DNA from: Candidatus Auribacterota bacterium | Lineage (GTDB): Bacteria; Auribacterota; Tritonobacteria; UBA1439 | Direction: 5' to 3' | DNA length: 63,111 nucleotides | NCBI GenBank assembly: GCA_026392015.1 | Contig: JAPLCW010000165.1 | Location: forward strand, 1-63,111 | Translations under genes and position numbers: made by a program | Notes under the pieces: model-generated | Database searches by the model: none | Told to the model about the DNA's origin: nothing | Seen by the model: only the letters and a program-made list of their open reading frames with translations | Part shown: piece after piece, positions 52,758 through 62,224 of the stretch | Layout: every line of letters begins with the position of its first letter | Numbering within the stretch: the stretch's first letter is position 1

Positions 52758-54596
52758 ATGCGCACAATCAAGGTGACGGACTATATTTGTAATTGCCTGG
52801 CAGACCATGGCGTCCAAGACGTTTTCATGATCTCGGGCGGAGGGGCCATGCATCTCGTCGATTCCGTGGGGAGGAATCCCCGATTGAAATATTATTGTAC
52901 CCATCATGAACAGGCGGCGGCCATCGCCGCCGAGGGATACGCGAGGGCTTCCGGGAAGATGGCCGCCGTGGTGGTGACAAGTGGCCCCGGCTCGACGAAT
53001 GCCCTCACGGGAGTCATCGGCCAATGGCTTGATTCGGTGCCGGTGGTATATCTGTCGGGGCAGGTTAAACTGGAGACGACCATAGAGAGCTGTCGGGAAA
53101 TAGGATTAAGGCAGCTGGGGGATCAGGAAATAAATATCGTGGATATTGTTCGTCCGGTGACGAAATTTGCGGCGATGGTGCAGAAGCCTGACAGGATCCG
53201 CTGGAACCTGGAGAAAGCGATCTATCTGGCCACGCATGGCAGGTTCGGCCCCGTGTGGCTGGATATACCCCTCGACGTTCAAGCGGCCATGATCGACGAG
53301 GACCGACTCGAAGCATACAGCCCGGAAGAAGACGAAAAGGGAACAGACCGCTCGGAGTTAGCCGGGCAGGTTGGCAGGGTAGTCGAAATGCTCCAGAGAG
53401 CGGAGCGCCCTATCTTCCTGGCGGGGCAGGGCATCAGGCTCGCCGGGAGTATCGGGACATTCAGGGAAGTAATTAAAAATGCTGGAATCCCCACGGTAAC
53501 TTCTTTCTGCGGCTATGATCTGCTCCCGACAGGACATCCGCTCTATGCGGGGAGACCGGGAACCGTGGGGTCTCGCTTCGGCAATCTTGCGTTGCAAAAT
53601 GCGGATCTTCTCTTATCGGTAGGATCACGAAATAACATACGGCAGATCAGCTATAACTGGAGGCTTCTTGCCCGGGGCGCGCAAAAGGTGGTTGTCGATA
53701 TCGATGAGGCGGAACTGAGAAAGCCGACGGTAAAACCCGACCTCCCCATCTGTGCCGACGCCGGAGATTTCCTGGAGGAGCTGAAGAGGCAGTTGGGAGG
53801 AGTACGCCTCCCGGCGTGGGAGAACTGGATGCGATGGTGCGCCGAACGCAGGCAAAAATATCCCGTGATTTTGCCGGAGTATTGGAAAGAGAAGGGGATG
53901 GTTAATCCGTACTGTTTCATGGATGCCCTGACGGGAGCCCTCGGTGAGGGAGCGACCGTTGTCTCGGGCAACGGCACCGCCTGCGTCACGCTGTTTCAGG
54001 CAGGTGTCGTCAAGGAATCCCAGAGAATTTTCTGGAATTCCGGGTGCGCCTCGATGGGGTATGATTTGCCCGCGGCAATCGGAGCCTGCATCGCCATCGG
54101 GAAGAGACGGGTTATCTGCCTTGCGGGGGATGGGAGCTTGCAGATGAATATCCAGGAGCTCCAAACGGTGGTCACGCATGATTTGCCTATTACACTGTTT
54201 GTTTTGAACAACAACGGATATAATTCCATCAGACAGACGCAGGATACATATTTTGAGGGGAGGCACACCGCCTGTGACCCCGGCAGCGGCGTCCGTTGCC
54301 CGGACATTCAGAAGGTTGCGCGGGCGTACGGGCTGAACGCGGAACTCATCCCCGAACAGGAGGGGATGGGAGAGAAGATACACAATGCGCTGCGCGCTTC
54401 GGGGCCTGTGGTGTGCGAGGTAATGCTCTCGCCGACTCAGCGTTTCATGCCCCGTGTTTCTTCGGAGCGGAAACCGGACGGGCGTATGGTGTCCAAGCCC
54501 CTGGAAGATATGTACCCGTTTTTACCGAGAGACGAGTTTCGGGCGAACATGATTGTCGCACCACTGCCTGAAGACACCGACGGGGAGCACGCATGA
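52758..54596 (+). CDS. Thiamine-diphosphate-dependent enzyme, acetolactate-synthase/YerE-like
   Basis: A 612-aa enzyme of the acetohydroxyacid synthase superfamily. The ThDP-activating Glu is E51 in THHEQAAAIAAEGYARASG; TSGPGSTNALTGVIGQWLDSVP follows; the ThDP/Mg motif is GDGSLQMNIQELQTVV...NNNGYNSI. There is a full central FAD/NAD-like domain. In Yersinia a related enzyme, YerE, adds a two-carbon unit from pyruvate to CDP-4-keto-3,6-dideoxyglucose. The rfbF/G/H genes around it make this the best guess; a plain acetolactate synthase is the alternative. ATGA-coupled to the first aldolase gene. Confidence 0.85.
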   Translation: MRTIKVTDYICNCLADHGVQDVFMISGGGAMHLVDSVGRNPRLKYYCTHHEQAAAIAAEGYARASGKMAAVVVTSGPGSTNALTGVIGQWLDSVPVVYLSGQVKLETTIESCREIGLRQLGDQEINIVDIVRPVTKFAAMVQKPDRIRWNLEKAIYLATHGRFGPVWLDIPLDVQAAMIDEDRLEAYSPEEDEKGTDRSELAGQVGRVVEMLQRAERPIFLAGQGIRLAGSIGTFREVIKNAGIPTVTSFCGYDLLPTGHPLYAGRPGTVGSRFGNLALQNADLLLSVGSRNNIRQISYNWRLLARGAQKVVVDIDEAELRKPTVKPDLPICADAGDFLEELKRQLGGVRLPAWENWMRWCAERRQKYPVILPEYWKEKGMVNPYCFMDALTGALGEGATVVSGNGTACVTLFQAGVVKESQRIFWNSGCASMGYDLPAAIGACIAIGKRRVICLAGDGSLQMNIQELQTVVTHDLPITLFVLNNNGYNSIRQTQDTYFEGRHTACDPGSGVRCPDIQKVARAYGLNAELIPEQEGMGEKIHNALRASGPVVCEVMLSPTQRFMPRVSSERKPDGRMVSKPLEDMYPFLPRDEFRANMIVAPLPEDTDGEHA

Positions 54597-55396
54597 ATAG
54601 ACTGGAATTGCGGATGGTGGATATCCTCAAGGAATTGAAAGAGAAATACGGCGGTATCTGTGTGCGCGCGGAGTTTGAAGCTGAGGGCACGAAATTGGAG
54701 GAGCTGCTTCGCCTGAAGGAGATCTGCATGACGGCGGGGTTGGGGCTCACCTTGAAGATCGGGGGATGCGAGTCTATCCGGGATATGCTGGAGGCAAAGA
54801 TCGTCGGCGTGGATTGCCTTGTGGCCCCGATGGTGGAATCCGCCTACGCATTGCGCAAGTATCTCCAGGCCGTGAATAAGATCTTTGCCGCGGATGAGAA
54901 AGAGAACATTGAAATCTTCTGCAATGTCGAGACAGCAACCGCTCTGCAAAATTTTGAAGAGATGCTCACCATCCCCGAAATTTCCACACTGGGGGGAATT
55001 GTGATCGAGAGGGTGGATCTGTGCTTTTCCCTGGGCCTGGGCGAAGGGGATATCAATAGTGCGGAAATCAACACGCGGGTGCGGGATATTGCGGCGAAGG
55101 CGAAAAGGAAAGATCTTCTGTGCAACGTGGGCGGCGGGGTGTCGGCACATTCCCTTGCCTTTTTCCGAAGCATCCCCCGGGGGCATTTGAACCGCTATGA
55201 AACGAGGAAGGTGTGTTTTGCCTGCCCGGAGGCGCTGGAGGGCATGCCCGAGAAAGGGATTCTCAAGGCCCTGGGATTTGAACTGTTATGGTTGAAGAAC
55301 AAACTGAACTTTTATAAAGCTGTTTCCACCGCTGACAAAGAGAGAATCAATCTGATCGAGCATCGCTACTTAACCGAGATAGAGGCACTGATATAG
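54593..55396 (+). CDS. HpcH/HpaI-type aldolase-like protein, first of a tandem pair
   Basis: A 267-aa protein of the class II pyruvate-aldolase/citrate-lyase fold. The expected metal ligands are present (E113 in NVETA and D142 in RVDLCFSLG). VAPMVESAYALRKYLQA matches the family's VPMVET segment. The usual catalytic His and the pyruvate Arg are not visible at their normal places: the His-bearing DxEH loop reads EFEAEGTKLEELL and the Arg region reads LTLKIGGCE. It pairs with the next gene. Confidence 0.8.
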   Translation: MNRLELRMVDILKELKEKYGGICVRAEFEAEGTKLEELLRLKEICMTAGLGLTLKIGGCESIRDMLEAKIVGVDCLVAPMVESAYALRKYLQAVNKIFAADEKENIEIFCNVETATALQNFEEMLTIPEISTLGGIVIERVDLCFSLGLGEGDINSAEINTRVRDIAAKAKRKDLLCNVGGGVSAHSLAFFRSIPRGHLNRYETRKVCFACPEALEGMPEKGILKALGFELLWLKNKLNFYKAVSTADKERINLIEHRYLTEIEALI

Positions 55397-55416
55397 TTGT
55401 TACAGTGGAGCGGACA

Positions 55417-56217
55417 ATGAATCTTACAGAGTTTAAGATGGTGGATGTTCTGAAGGAACTCAAGGGTGAATATTTTGTCTCGGGCGTCAAGGCCGAGTTC
55501 GAGGCGGAGGGGACCAGGACCGAGGAGCTGATGCGGCTCAAGGAGATATGCCTCGTATCCGACGTGTCTCTCACGCTCAAGATAGGAGGGTGCGAGGCGG
55601 TACGGGATATGTACGACGCGAGGGCGATAGGCGTGAACTATCTGGTGGCCCCCATGGTGGAAACGGCATTCTCCTTAAAAAAGTATCTCAAGGCCATCGA
55701 GACGGCTTTTCCGCACGATGAGCAGGAAAAGGTGGATTTCCTGATCAATATTGAAACGGGGATGGCTGCAAGGAACTTTGATGAGATGCTGCAGCTCCCT
55801 GAAATAAAGGAACTTGACGGAATAGTGATGGGAAGGGTCGATTTCGTGGGTTCCATGGGCCTGGACCGGAAGGCGGTGAACAGCGAAAAAATCTTTTCGG
55901 TCACTCACGATCTGCTCTCCAAAGCCAAGAAAAGCGGTCTCGCGTGCGTGATTGGCGGCGCCATCGCAACGGATTCCCTGCCTTTCCTGAGAGCGTTTCC
56001 TCCTGGCCTGGTGGATAGATACGAAACCAGGAAGATATGCTTCCGGTGCCCGGGGGCGTTGGGGGATAATGCCGACAAGGGCATTTCCAAAGCGGTGGAG
56101 TTCGAACTGCTCTGGTTGCAGAATAAGAGGAACTATTACAGATCAATTTCCGAGGAGGATGATAAGAGAATTGCCATGTTGGAGGAGCGGTTCGAGAAGG
56201 CAAATGAGAAGGGGTAG
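55417..56217 (+). CDS. HpcH/HpaI-type aldolase-like protein, second of a tandem pair
   Basis: A 266-aa relative of the preceding protein. Shared stretches include MVDVLKELK, LKIGGCE, LVAPMVE, RYETRK and FELLW. The metal residues again fall at E113 (NIETG) and D142 (RVDFVGSMG). The His and Arg positions are altered in the same way. Two copies may form a heteromer or act on different substrates. ATG 55417 is taken because MNLTEFKMVDVLK lines up with the paralogue start; GGAG lies 6 bases before. Confidence 0.8.
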   Translation: MNLTEFKMVDVLKELKGEYFVSGVKAEFEAEGTRTEELMRLKEICLVSDVSLTLKIGGCEAVRDMYDARAIGVNYLVAPMVETAFSLKKYLKAIETAFPHDEQEKVDFLINIETGMAARNFDEMLQLPEIKELDGIVMGRVDFVGSMGLDRKAVNSEKIFSVTHDLLSKAKKSGLACVIGGAIATDSLPFLRAFPPGLVDRYETRKICFRCPGALGDNADKGISKAVEFELLWLQNKRNYYRSISEEDDKRIAMLEERFEKANEKG

Positions 56218-57016
56218 AATCGATCTTCATAGGATTAGGGCAGCGGCGATAGACCTTGATGGAGTGGTATACTTCGGCGATATGGCCGCCCCCGGAGCCG
56301 CGGCGGCCATCAGGGATATAAGGGCGGCCGGTATTCGGGTATTCTTTATCACCAATAATTCCTCCAGGAATCGGCGGGAGATCGCCGCCAAACTCAACGG
56401 ATTGGGCATAGGCTGCGTTGCCCGCGAGATCATGACCTCCGGTTACGCCACCGCAGTGTGGGTGAAGAAAATGAGGCCGAGGAAACCGGTGATGGTCATA
56501 GGTTCCGATTCTTTGCGGGGAGAGTTCAAGAAAGCCGGGGTGCCGCTTACCGATGATTCCCATTGCGGTGTTCTGGTCGTCGGCCTGGATCGCCACTTCA
56601 CCTATGACAAAATAGCAGCGGGGTTATCGGCGCTCGCCCGCGGAGCGGAATTTATCGCCTGCAATGTGGATGCCAATTTCCCGGTGGAAAATGGGACATT
56701 AATGCCGGGGAATGGCGCGATGGTAGGAGCTCTGGAGTCAGCGGCCGGCAGGAAAGCTGACGTGATCATAGGGAAACCCGGCACTTATATGTTGGAACTG
56801 ATCGCCCGGCTCAATGAGTTAAAGCCGAAAGAGATACTGGTAATCGGAGACAGAATGGACAGTGACATCTCCATGGCCAAGAGGTTTGGATCGCCGGCGA
56901 TTTTAGTGACGAGGGGAAGAGGTGGGAAGATCCCCACGGCCAGGTCCCTGGCAGAGGCGGGGAAGATCATCCAGGCAACGAAAAAAGGGGGAAGGGCCTG
57001 GAGCAAAAATGCGTAA
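56204..57016 (+). CDS. HAD-IIA (NagD-like) phosphatase
   Basis: A 270-aa haloacid-dehalogenase-superfamily phosphatase with the cap type IIA. The Asp nucleophile lies in AAIDLDGVVYFGD, ITNNSSRNRREIA is motif II, IIGKPGTYMLELI holds the Lys, and VIGDRMDSDISMAKRFG is motif III/IV. Overlaps the aldolase gene by 14 bases, so it is translated with it. It may dephosphorylate an aldol product; substrate unknown. Confidence 0.85.
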   Translation: MRRGRIDLHRIRAAAIDLDGVVYFGDMAAPGAAAAIRDIRAAGIRVFFITNNSSRNRREIAAKLNGLGIGCVAREIMTSGYATAVWVKKMRPRKPVMVIGSDSLRGEFKKAGVPLTDDSHCGVLVVGLDRHFTYDKIAAGLSALARGAEFIACNVDANFPVENGTLMPGNGAMVGALESAAGRKADVIIGKPGTYMLELIARLNELKPKEILVIGDRMDSDISMAKRFGSPAILVTRGRGGKIPTARSLAEAGKIIQATKKGGRAWSKNA

Positions 57017-57092
57017 GACGCGCCAGGAACCCCGCCATCCCGCGCAGCGGGCTTCAGGCATGTATCGTTTGAATCGTAAAGAGTAATTTCAC

Positions 57093-58325
57093 ATGACACG
57101 TAAAGGCGGATCTCATTCCAGGGGCAAGGGCGAACGCGCGGTACGGGAGGAGTTGCGTGACATATTGCGCGAAAGCGTTTCCTCCGTGATCGCCCGCGAG
57201 CGCTCCGCATTTGACAGCCTCGCCGGACCGCACCGCGCATCCCTGGTCCTCTTCGGCGCGGGTTTCATAGGGAGGAAGGTCCTCGCGGCTTTGCGCAGCA
57301 AGGGGATCACGCCGCTGGCTTTCGCCGACACCAGCAGGGAGAAATGGGGGACCGCTGTCGACGGTGTTCCGGTGTTGTCGCCTGTTGAGGCGGCGCAGCG
57401 GCATGGTGCGCACGCCGCGTTTATAGTTACGGTCTGGTCCAACCTGAATAGCTTTCTCGAGGTAAAAAGGCAATTAATGAAGTTGAACTGCACGCGGATC
57501 GTGCCGTTTCCGGCGCTTGCGTGGAAATACCCGGATGATTTTCTGCCGTATTACCAGCTTGACCTTCCGCATAAAATTATCGGACATTCCGAGGAGATCA
57601 TCGCCGCATTTGATCTCTTGAGCGATGACGAATCCCGCAGGCAGTATCTGGCCCAGTTCAGGTATCTGCTGCTGTTGGATTTCGAGGGATTGCCGGCGCC
57701 CTCGCCGGAAGAACAGTATTTCCCGCCGGATATCGTCACGCTGTCTCCCGACGAGTTCTTTGTGGACTGCGGGGCGTTTGACGGCGACACACTCGGCGCT
57801 TTTCTCCTCCGCGCAGGCTCCCGATTCGCCGGCGTCATCGCCTACGAGCCGGATCCGCTGAGCTATGCGAAACTACGCGCATATGCGTCAAAGCTGCCGG
57901 AGGATATCAAACGGAGAATAACCGTCAAGAACGCCGCTCTCGGCGCCGCACGCGGCGTTATTTCTTTCGAAGGGGCCGGTTCCACATCATCGACAGCTTC
58001 CTCCCGCGGCTCGTACGAGGTAGGGGTCGTGTCTCTCGACGAGGAGCTGTCGGGGATTTCGCCGACGTTTATCAAATTCGATATAGAGGGCGGCGAGAGA
58101 GACGCCATTCGCGGGGCGGAAAAGATACTACGCCGCGGGAAACCTCTTATCGCGATCAGTGTGTATCATAATCAGAGGGATATATGGGAGATACCTCTGC
58201 ACCTGCATTCATTGTGCCCCGATTATCATTTCTCTCTCCGGTCTCACCGCGCAGATGGCTGGGAAACGGTGCTGTATGCCATACCGCCCGAAAGGGTTCG
58301 CCCCCTCCGCGTAAAGGTACTGTGA
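57093..58325 (+). CDS. FkbM-family methyltransferase with N-terminal nucleotide-binding domain
   Basis: A 410-aa protein. Residues about 45-125 form a Rossmann-like part (LVLFGAGFIGRKVLAALRSKG, FADTSREKWG). The FkbM methyltransferase domain follows: FFVDCGAFDGDTLGAFLLRAG (SAM loop), AYEPDPLSYAKLR, VSLDEELSG and FIKFDIEGGERDAIRGAE. FkbM enzymes O-methylate sugars and often cap O-antigen chains. The stop overlaps the next start as GTGA. Confidence 0.88.
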   Translation: MTRKGGSHSRGKGERAVREELRDILRESVSSVIARERSAFDSLAGPHRASLVLFGAGFIGRKVLAALRSKGITPLAFADTSREKWGTAVDGVPVLSPVEAAQRHGAHAAFIVTVWSNLNSFLEVKRQLMKLNCTRIVPFPALAWKYPDDFLPYYQLDLPHKIIGHSEEIIAAFDLLSDDESRRQYLAQFRYLLLLDFEGLPAPSPEEQYFPPDIVTLSPDEFFVDCGAFDGDTLGAFLLRAGSRFAGVIAYEPDPLSYAKLRAYASKLPEDIKRRITVKNAALGAARGVISFEGAGSTSSTASSRGSYEVGVVSLDEELSGISPTFIKFDIEGGERDAIRGAEKILRRGKPLIAISVYHNQRDIWEIPLHLHSLCPDYHFSLRSHRADGWETVLYAIPPERVRPLRVKVL

Positions 58326-59506
58326 AAAGGCGATGTCAGATATGCGGCGCGACTGATCGTGTCCCCCTTCACCGGCAGGAATTTATCATTCCCGAGCAGG
58401 ACGACCCGTACCGATATACCGTATGCGCCTGTGCGGGATGCGGCTTCCTTTTTTCCGATGATATTCCCTCACAGGAACAGTATGACGCATACTACAAGAC
58501 AAACGCGAAATATGCCTATAGCATTCACCGGGACGGATTGCCCGACGGCCTTAAGAAGATACATCAGGAAACCTTTTCCTGCATCAGCGACTTCCTGCGC
58601 GGCCGCGGAGCGGATTTCCGCAGCGACGCCTATGCCGTTCTGGATATAGGATGCTCGACCGGATATCTCCTGCACCTGTTCAAGGAGTCCGGATACGCAC
58701 ATATCCGAGGTATCGAGCCGGCCCGCGAGTGCAGCGCAATCGCGCGGAGGCTGTACGGGGTGGAAGTGCTCTCCTGCCTGCTCTCGGAGTTGAAACAGGA
58801 GGACAGGTACGACCTGATCATTCTCTCCGCGATAGTGGAGCATATCGCGGAAACGGACGCCATTATGGGGCAGCTGGGGGCGCTGCTCAAGGATCGGGGC
58901 GTGGTGTGCATCGTGGTGCCGGATGTGGAGGGGTTCGCCATGCCCCCGCGGGAACCGTTTCACGAGTTCTCACTGGAACATATCAATTTTTTTACCGCGG
59001 CGACGCTCGGCAATCTGCTTCAGCGCTACGGGCTCAGCACTGCGCAGGTGGCGTCCGGGAGGGCGGAGCTCTACTCATCGGCGTTACTGCGGTCGTTTTC
59101 CGTGAAAGGCTTAGGGAGCGACATTGCCCCTGCCCGGGATGTCAAGGGTGTCTCCGTGATGAAAAGATACATCGAAGCGTGCGTGCAAAAACTGGAGCTG
59201 GTCCGGGAACAGATACGCAGCCTCGTGAGGTCCCGGGAGGGCCTCGCCGTATGGGGATGCGGCTCGCTCACCTCGCGCTTGCTGGCGTGCACGGAGTTGC
59301 GAAGGACGCACCTCAGGGCATTTATCGACAGCGATAAAAATCTTCACGGCAAGAAGCTTGCGGGCATAGAGATCCAGTCCCCTGAATGGCTTGTACAGAA
59401 CGCCGACTGCTCCGTCTTCGTTTCGAGCTATGTGTACGGAGCTGAGATTCGGGAGACTCTGAATCAGAGATTTAAAATCAGAGGGAGAATCGTATTGCCC
59501 GATTAG
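58322..59506 (+). CDS. Sugar C-methyltransferase-like protein (zinc motif, SAM and C-terminal domains)
   Basis: A 394-aa protein with three parts: an N-terminal Cys cluster (CQICGATD and CACAGCGFLFSD, residues about 4-45), a SAM domain (VLDIGCSTGYLLHLFKESG, LSAIVEHI, near residues 105-190), and a C-terminal Rossmann-like part (LAVWGCGSLTSRLLACTEL...FIDSDKNLHGKKLAGIEIQSP). This is the build of nucleotide-sugar C-3 methyltransferases such as TylC3. GTG 58322 overlaps fkbM (GTGA). In a CDP-3,6-dideoxy-sugar cluster it could add a methyl branch. Confidence 0.86.
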   Translation: MKRRCQICGATDRVPLHRQEFIIPEQDDPYRYTVCACAGCGFLFSDDIPSQEQYDAYYKTNAKYAYSIHRDGLPDGLKKIHQETFSCISDFLRGRGADFRSDAYAVLDIGCSTGYLLHLFKESGYAHIRGIEPARECSAIARRLYGVEVLSCLLSELKQEDRYDLIILSAIVEHIAETDAIMGQLGALLKDRGVVCIVVPDVEGFAMPPREPFHEFSLEHINFFTAATLGNLLQRYGLSTAQVASGRAELYSSALLRSFSVKGLGSDIAPARDVKGVSVMKRYIEACVQKLELVREQIRSLVRSREGLAVWGCGSLTSRLLACTELRRTHLRAFIDSDKNLHGKKLAGIEIQSPEWLVQNADCSVFVSSYVYGAEIRETLNQRFKIRGRIVLPD

Positions 59507-59545
59507 GCGGCGGGTGCTATAGTGCCGTCGGTGGAGTGCACGGAT

Positions 59546-60859
59546 ATGGATTTAAAGCAGTTGAGACGCGAGATTCTGGAAAAGGTGCGGGCGTTCGGGA
59601 AGGCAGCCGGGCGTGAGAGATTCGTTCCCGGCGTGAGCTACGTCAACTACGCGGGAAGAGTGTACGACGGAGCGGAGCTGGTGAATCTTGTGGATTCCTC
59701 CCTCGATTTCTGGCTCACCGCCGGCAGGTACGCCGCCGCATTCGAAAAGCAGTTCGCGCAATGGATAGGCGTTTCCTACTGCCTTCTGACGAATTCAGGC
59801 TCCTCGGCAAACCTGCTCGCGGTGTCCGCACTCACCTCGCCCTTCCTCCGAAAGCGCAGGCTCACGCCGGGGGATGAGGTCATTACCACCGCCTGCGGTT
59901 TCCCCACAACGATCAATCCCATTATCCAGAACAACCTGGTTCCGGTCTTTGTCGACGTGGAGCCGGGGACGTATAACATTGACGTCTCGAAGATTGGGGC
60001 GGCGATTACGAAGAAGACGAAGGCGCTCGTGGTCGCCCACACGCTCGGCAACCCCGCGGAGATGGACCGGTTGCTGAAGATCGTGAAGAGACACAAGCTC
60101 TGGCTCATCGAGGATAACTGCGACGCCCTGGGCGCGAACTACCGGGGGAAACACACCGGCACCTTCGGACACATCGCCACATGCAGTTTCTATCCCGCAC
60201 ATCATATCACGATGGGGGAGGGCGGTGCGGTGCTCACCAGCGATCCGCTGCTGAGGAGAATAGTGCTTTCCTTCCGCGACTGGGGGAGGGACTGCTGGTG
60301 TCTTCCGGGGAGCGACAATACGTGCGGGAAAAGATTCTCGCGGCGGTTTCCGGGCCTCCCTCCGGGGTACGACCATAAGTACGTGTATTCCCATATCGGC
60401 TATAATTTAAAAGTTACCGACATGCAGGCAGCCGTGGGTCTCGCGCAACTCGGGAAACTGCCCCGCTTTATAAAGAAGAGAAGAGAGAATTTCGCGTTTC
60501 TCCACCGTGGGCTGAAAAGGCAGGAGCGATACCTCCGGCTCCCGCACGCGACCAAGAACTCTGAGCCGAGCTGGTTCGGCTTCCCCATCCTTGTGCGGGA
60601 GGATGCGCCGTTCACAAGGGGGGAAATGGTGAACTATCTGGAAGACAAGAGGATCGCCACGAGGATGCTCTTCGGTGGCAATCTCACCCGGCAGCCCGCC
60701 TATGCCGCGTCGCACTACAGGGTTGCGGGGGGCTTGCAGGTGACCGACCAGGTAATGAAGAGGCTTTTCTGGATAGGGGTGTATCCGGGAATTACGCGGG
60801 AGAAGCTTTCCTTCGTTGTAAAAACAATAGCCGCCTTTATTGATCGGTACCGCGCATAG
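59546..60859 (+). CDS. rfbH: CDP-4-keto-6-deoxyglucose 3-dehydratase (E1)
   Basis: PMP-dependent iron-sulfur dehydratase that removes the C3 hydroxyl. The PLP lysine of aminotransferases is replaced by His ([12 protein letters not shown], residues 219-220), a hallmark of E1. The [2Fe-2S] ligands are in the exact C-X57-C-X1-C-X7-C spacing: C192, C250, C252, C260. The 437-aa length is standard. ATG 59546 is chosen; GTG 59522 is possible. The usual reductase partner E3 is not in the window. Confidence 0.95.
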   Translation: MDLKQLRREILEKVRAFGKAAGRERFVPGVSYVNYAGRVYDGAELVNLVDSSLDFWLTAGRYAAAFEKQFAQWIGVSYCLLTNSGSSANLLAVSALTSPFLRKRRLTPGDEVITTACGFPTTINPIIQNNLVPVFVDVEPGTYNIDVSKIGAAITKKTKALVVAHTLGNPAEMDRLLKIVKRHKLWLIEDNCDALGANYRGKHTGTFGHIATCSFYPAHHITMGEGGAVLTSDPLLRRIVLSFRDWGRDCWCLPGSDNTCGKRFSRRFPGLPPGYDHKYVYSHIGYNLKVTDMQAAVGLAQLGKLPRFIKKRRENFAFLHRGLKRQERYLRLPHATKNSEPSWFGFPILVREDAPFTRGEMVNYLEDKRIATRMLFGGNLTRQPAYAASHYRVAGGLQVTDQVMKRLFWIGVYPGITREKLSFVVKTIAAFIDRYRA

Positions 60860-60871
60860 GAGATACTCTCA

Positions 60872-61819
60872 ATGGCAAAAGACAAAAAGCTGATCAGCGT
60901 GGTAACGCCATGTTTCAACGAGGAGGCGAATGTGCGCGAGATATACGCGCGTGTCAAGTCCGTGTTCGCCTCCGTGACCGGATATCGCTACGAGCAGATT
61001 TTCATAGACAACGCCTCAACGGATAACACTGTGTCCCTGCTCAAAGAGATCGCGGATGCGGACAAGAATGTGAAAATCATCGTCAATGCGAGGAACTTCG
61101 GGCACATCCGTTCCCCCTATTACGGCCTCCTTCAGGCGCGCGGCGATGCGGTAATTTCCATTGCCTCCGATCTCCAGGATTCCCCGGCGATGATAACGGA
61201 TTTTCTGAAGAAATGGGAGGAGGGATTCAAGATCGTCATCGCCGTGAAACACAAGAGCAGGGAAAACCCTCTCCTCTTCGCGTTACGCAGATTCTATTAC
61301 AAGCTGGTGAAGATGATTTCGGAGACCGAGCAGGTGGGCAACTTCACCGGTTTCGGCCTTTACGACAGGAAGGTGATAGAGATCCTGAGGCAGTTCGATG
61401 ACCCCTATCCCTATTTCAGGGGGATCATCGCCGAGATAGGTTTCCCGCGCGCCGAGATAGAGTTCGTCCAACCCCGCAGGTTGAAGGGGAGATCAAGCAA
61501 CAACTTCTACAGCCTCTATGACCTCGCGATGCTCGGCTTCGTGAACTATTCCAAGGTGCCGCTGCGGCTGGCCGCGTTCATAGGCGGCGTGTTCTCTATC
61601 ATCTGTTTCCTCCTCGGCGTCGTCTACCTTGTGTACAAGCTGGTATACTGGCAGAGATTTCAGCTTGGGATTGCGCCGGTTGTCATAGGGGTATTCTTCT
61701 CATTTTCCGTGATGCTGGCATTTATCGGAATAATCGGGGAATATATAGGGGCGATTTACACCCAGGTCAAGAATAGGCCGCTCGTCATAGAGAAGGAGAG
61801 AATCAATTTCGAGGATTGA
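60872..61819 (+). CDS. GtrB-like family 2 glycosyltransferase with two C-terminal membrane segments
   Basis: A 315-aa enzyme: ISVVTPCFNEEANVREIY near the start, DNASTDNTVSLL, ASDLQDSPAMITDFL, and QPRRLKGRSSNNFYSLYDL, followed by two hydrophobic segments. Likely makes a polyprenyl-phosphate sugar. AGGAGA precedes the ATG by 8 bases. It ends the island. Confidence 0.9.
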   Translation: MAKDKKLISVVTPCFNEEANVREIYARVKSVFASVTGYRYEQIFIDNASTDNTVSLLKEIADADKNVKIIVNARNFGHIRSPYYGLLQARGDAVISIASDLQDSPAMITDFLKKWEEGFKIVIAVKHKSRENPLLFALRRFYYKLVKMISETEQVGNFTGFGLYDRKVIEILRQFDDPYPYFRGIIAEIGFPRAEIEFVQPRRLKGRSSNNFYSLYDLAMLGFVNYSKVPLRLAAFIGGVFSIICFLLGVVYLVYKLVYWQRFQLGIAPVVIGVFFSFSVMLAFIGIIGEYIGAIYTQVKNRPLVIEKERINFED

Positions 61820-62136
61820 CACCGCCGCATCTCCTCTATGGCCTGAGGGCAATCTCACCGTGCGGACAAGGGGAGAGAGTCGAACCATTCTCTTGAAAGG
61901 GTGAATCAAAGGCTCGGAAAATAAGTCAGCCGCATGTGTGCGTTGCTCCCCCCCCTCCTTCGCGATTTCAAAGAAATCATAGAGTATTGTATTCCGCATT
62001 CCTTATGGGCGGCGTAAAGCCTGCCGGCCCCCGACTTCCGCATACGCCGTTTCTCCGATTCATAGGAGGGCAGAGGGATGACCACGCGACTATTTTGATG
62101 ATATGTGAGGTGAGGCAATTTTGTCCGGGGCAGCCC
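61820..62136. other. Gene-free stretch after the island
   Basis: About 320 bases with no convincing gene, tRNA or terminator. Small frames here have no ribosome site and no family feel. The lipoprotein promoter follows. Confidence 0.5.
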
Positions 62137-62165
62137 TTGACAGTATAGGGGGGGTGTACTACTAT
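62137..62165 (+). promoter_or_regulatory. Sigma70-type promoter of the lipoprotein gene
   Basis: Perfect TTGACA (62137-62142), exactly 17 bp, then TACTAT (62160-62165, 4/6). The expected start near 62172 gives a leader of about 53 nt. Same design as the promoter at 9272, so the two may be read by the same sigma factor. Confidence 0.62.
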
Positions 62166-62224
62166 GGGCGATGCGAGCACTAGGGGTCGGCGCATTTTAA
62201 GGAATTAGCGAAGGGAGTGACTAT

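Noticed and set aside
61936..62148. A 70-codon frame in the last gap
   Set aside because: No ribosome site and no family; it crosses the lipoprotein promoter.
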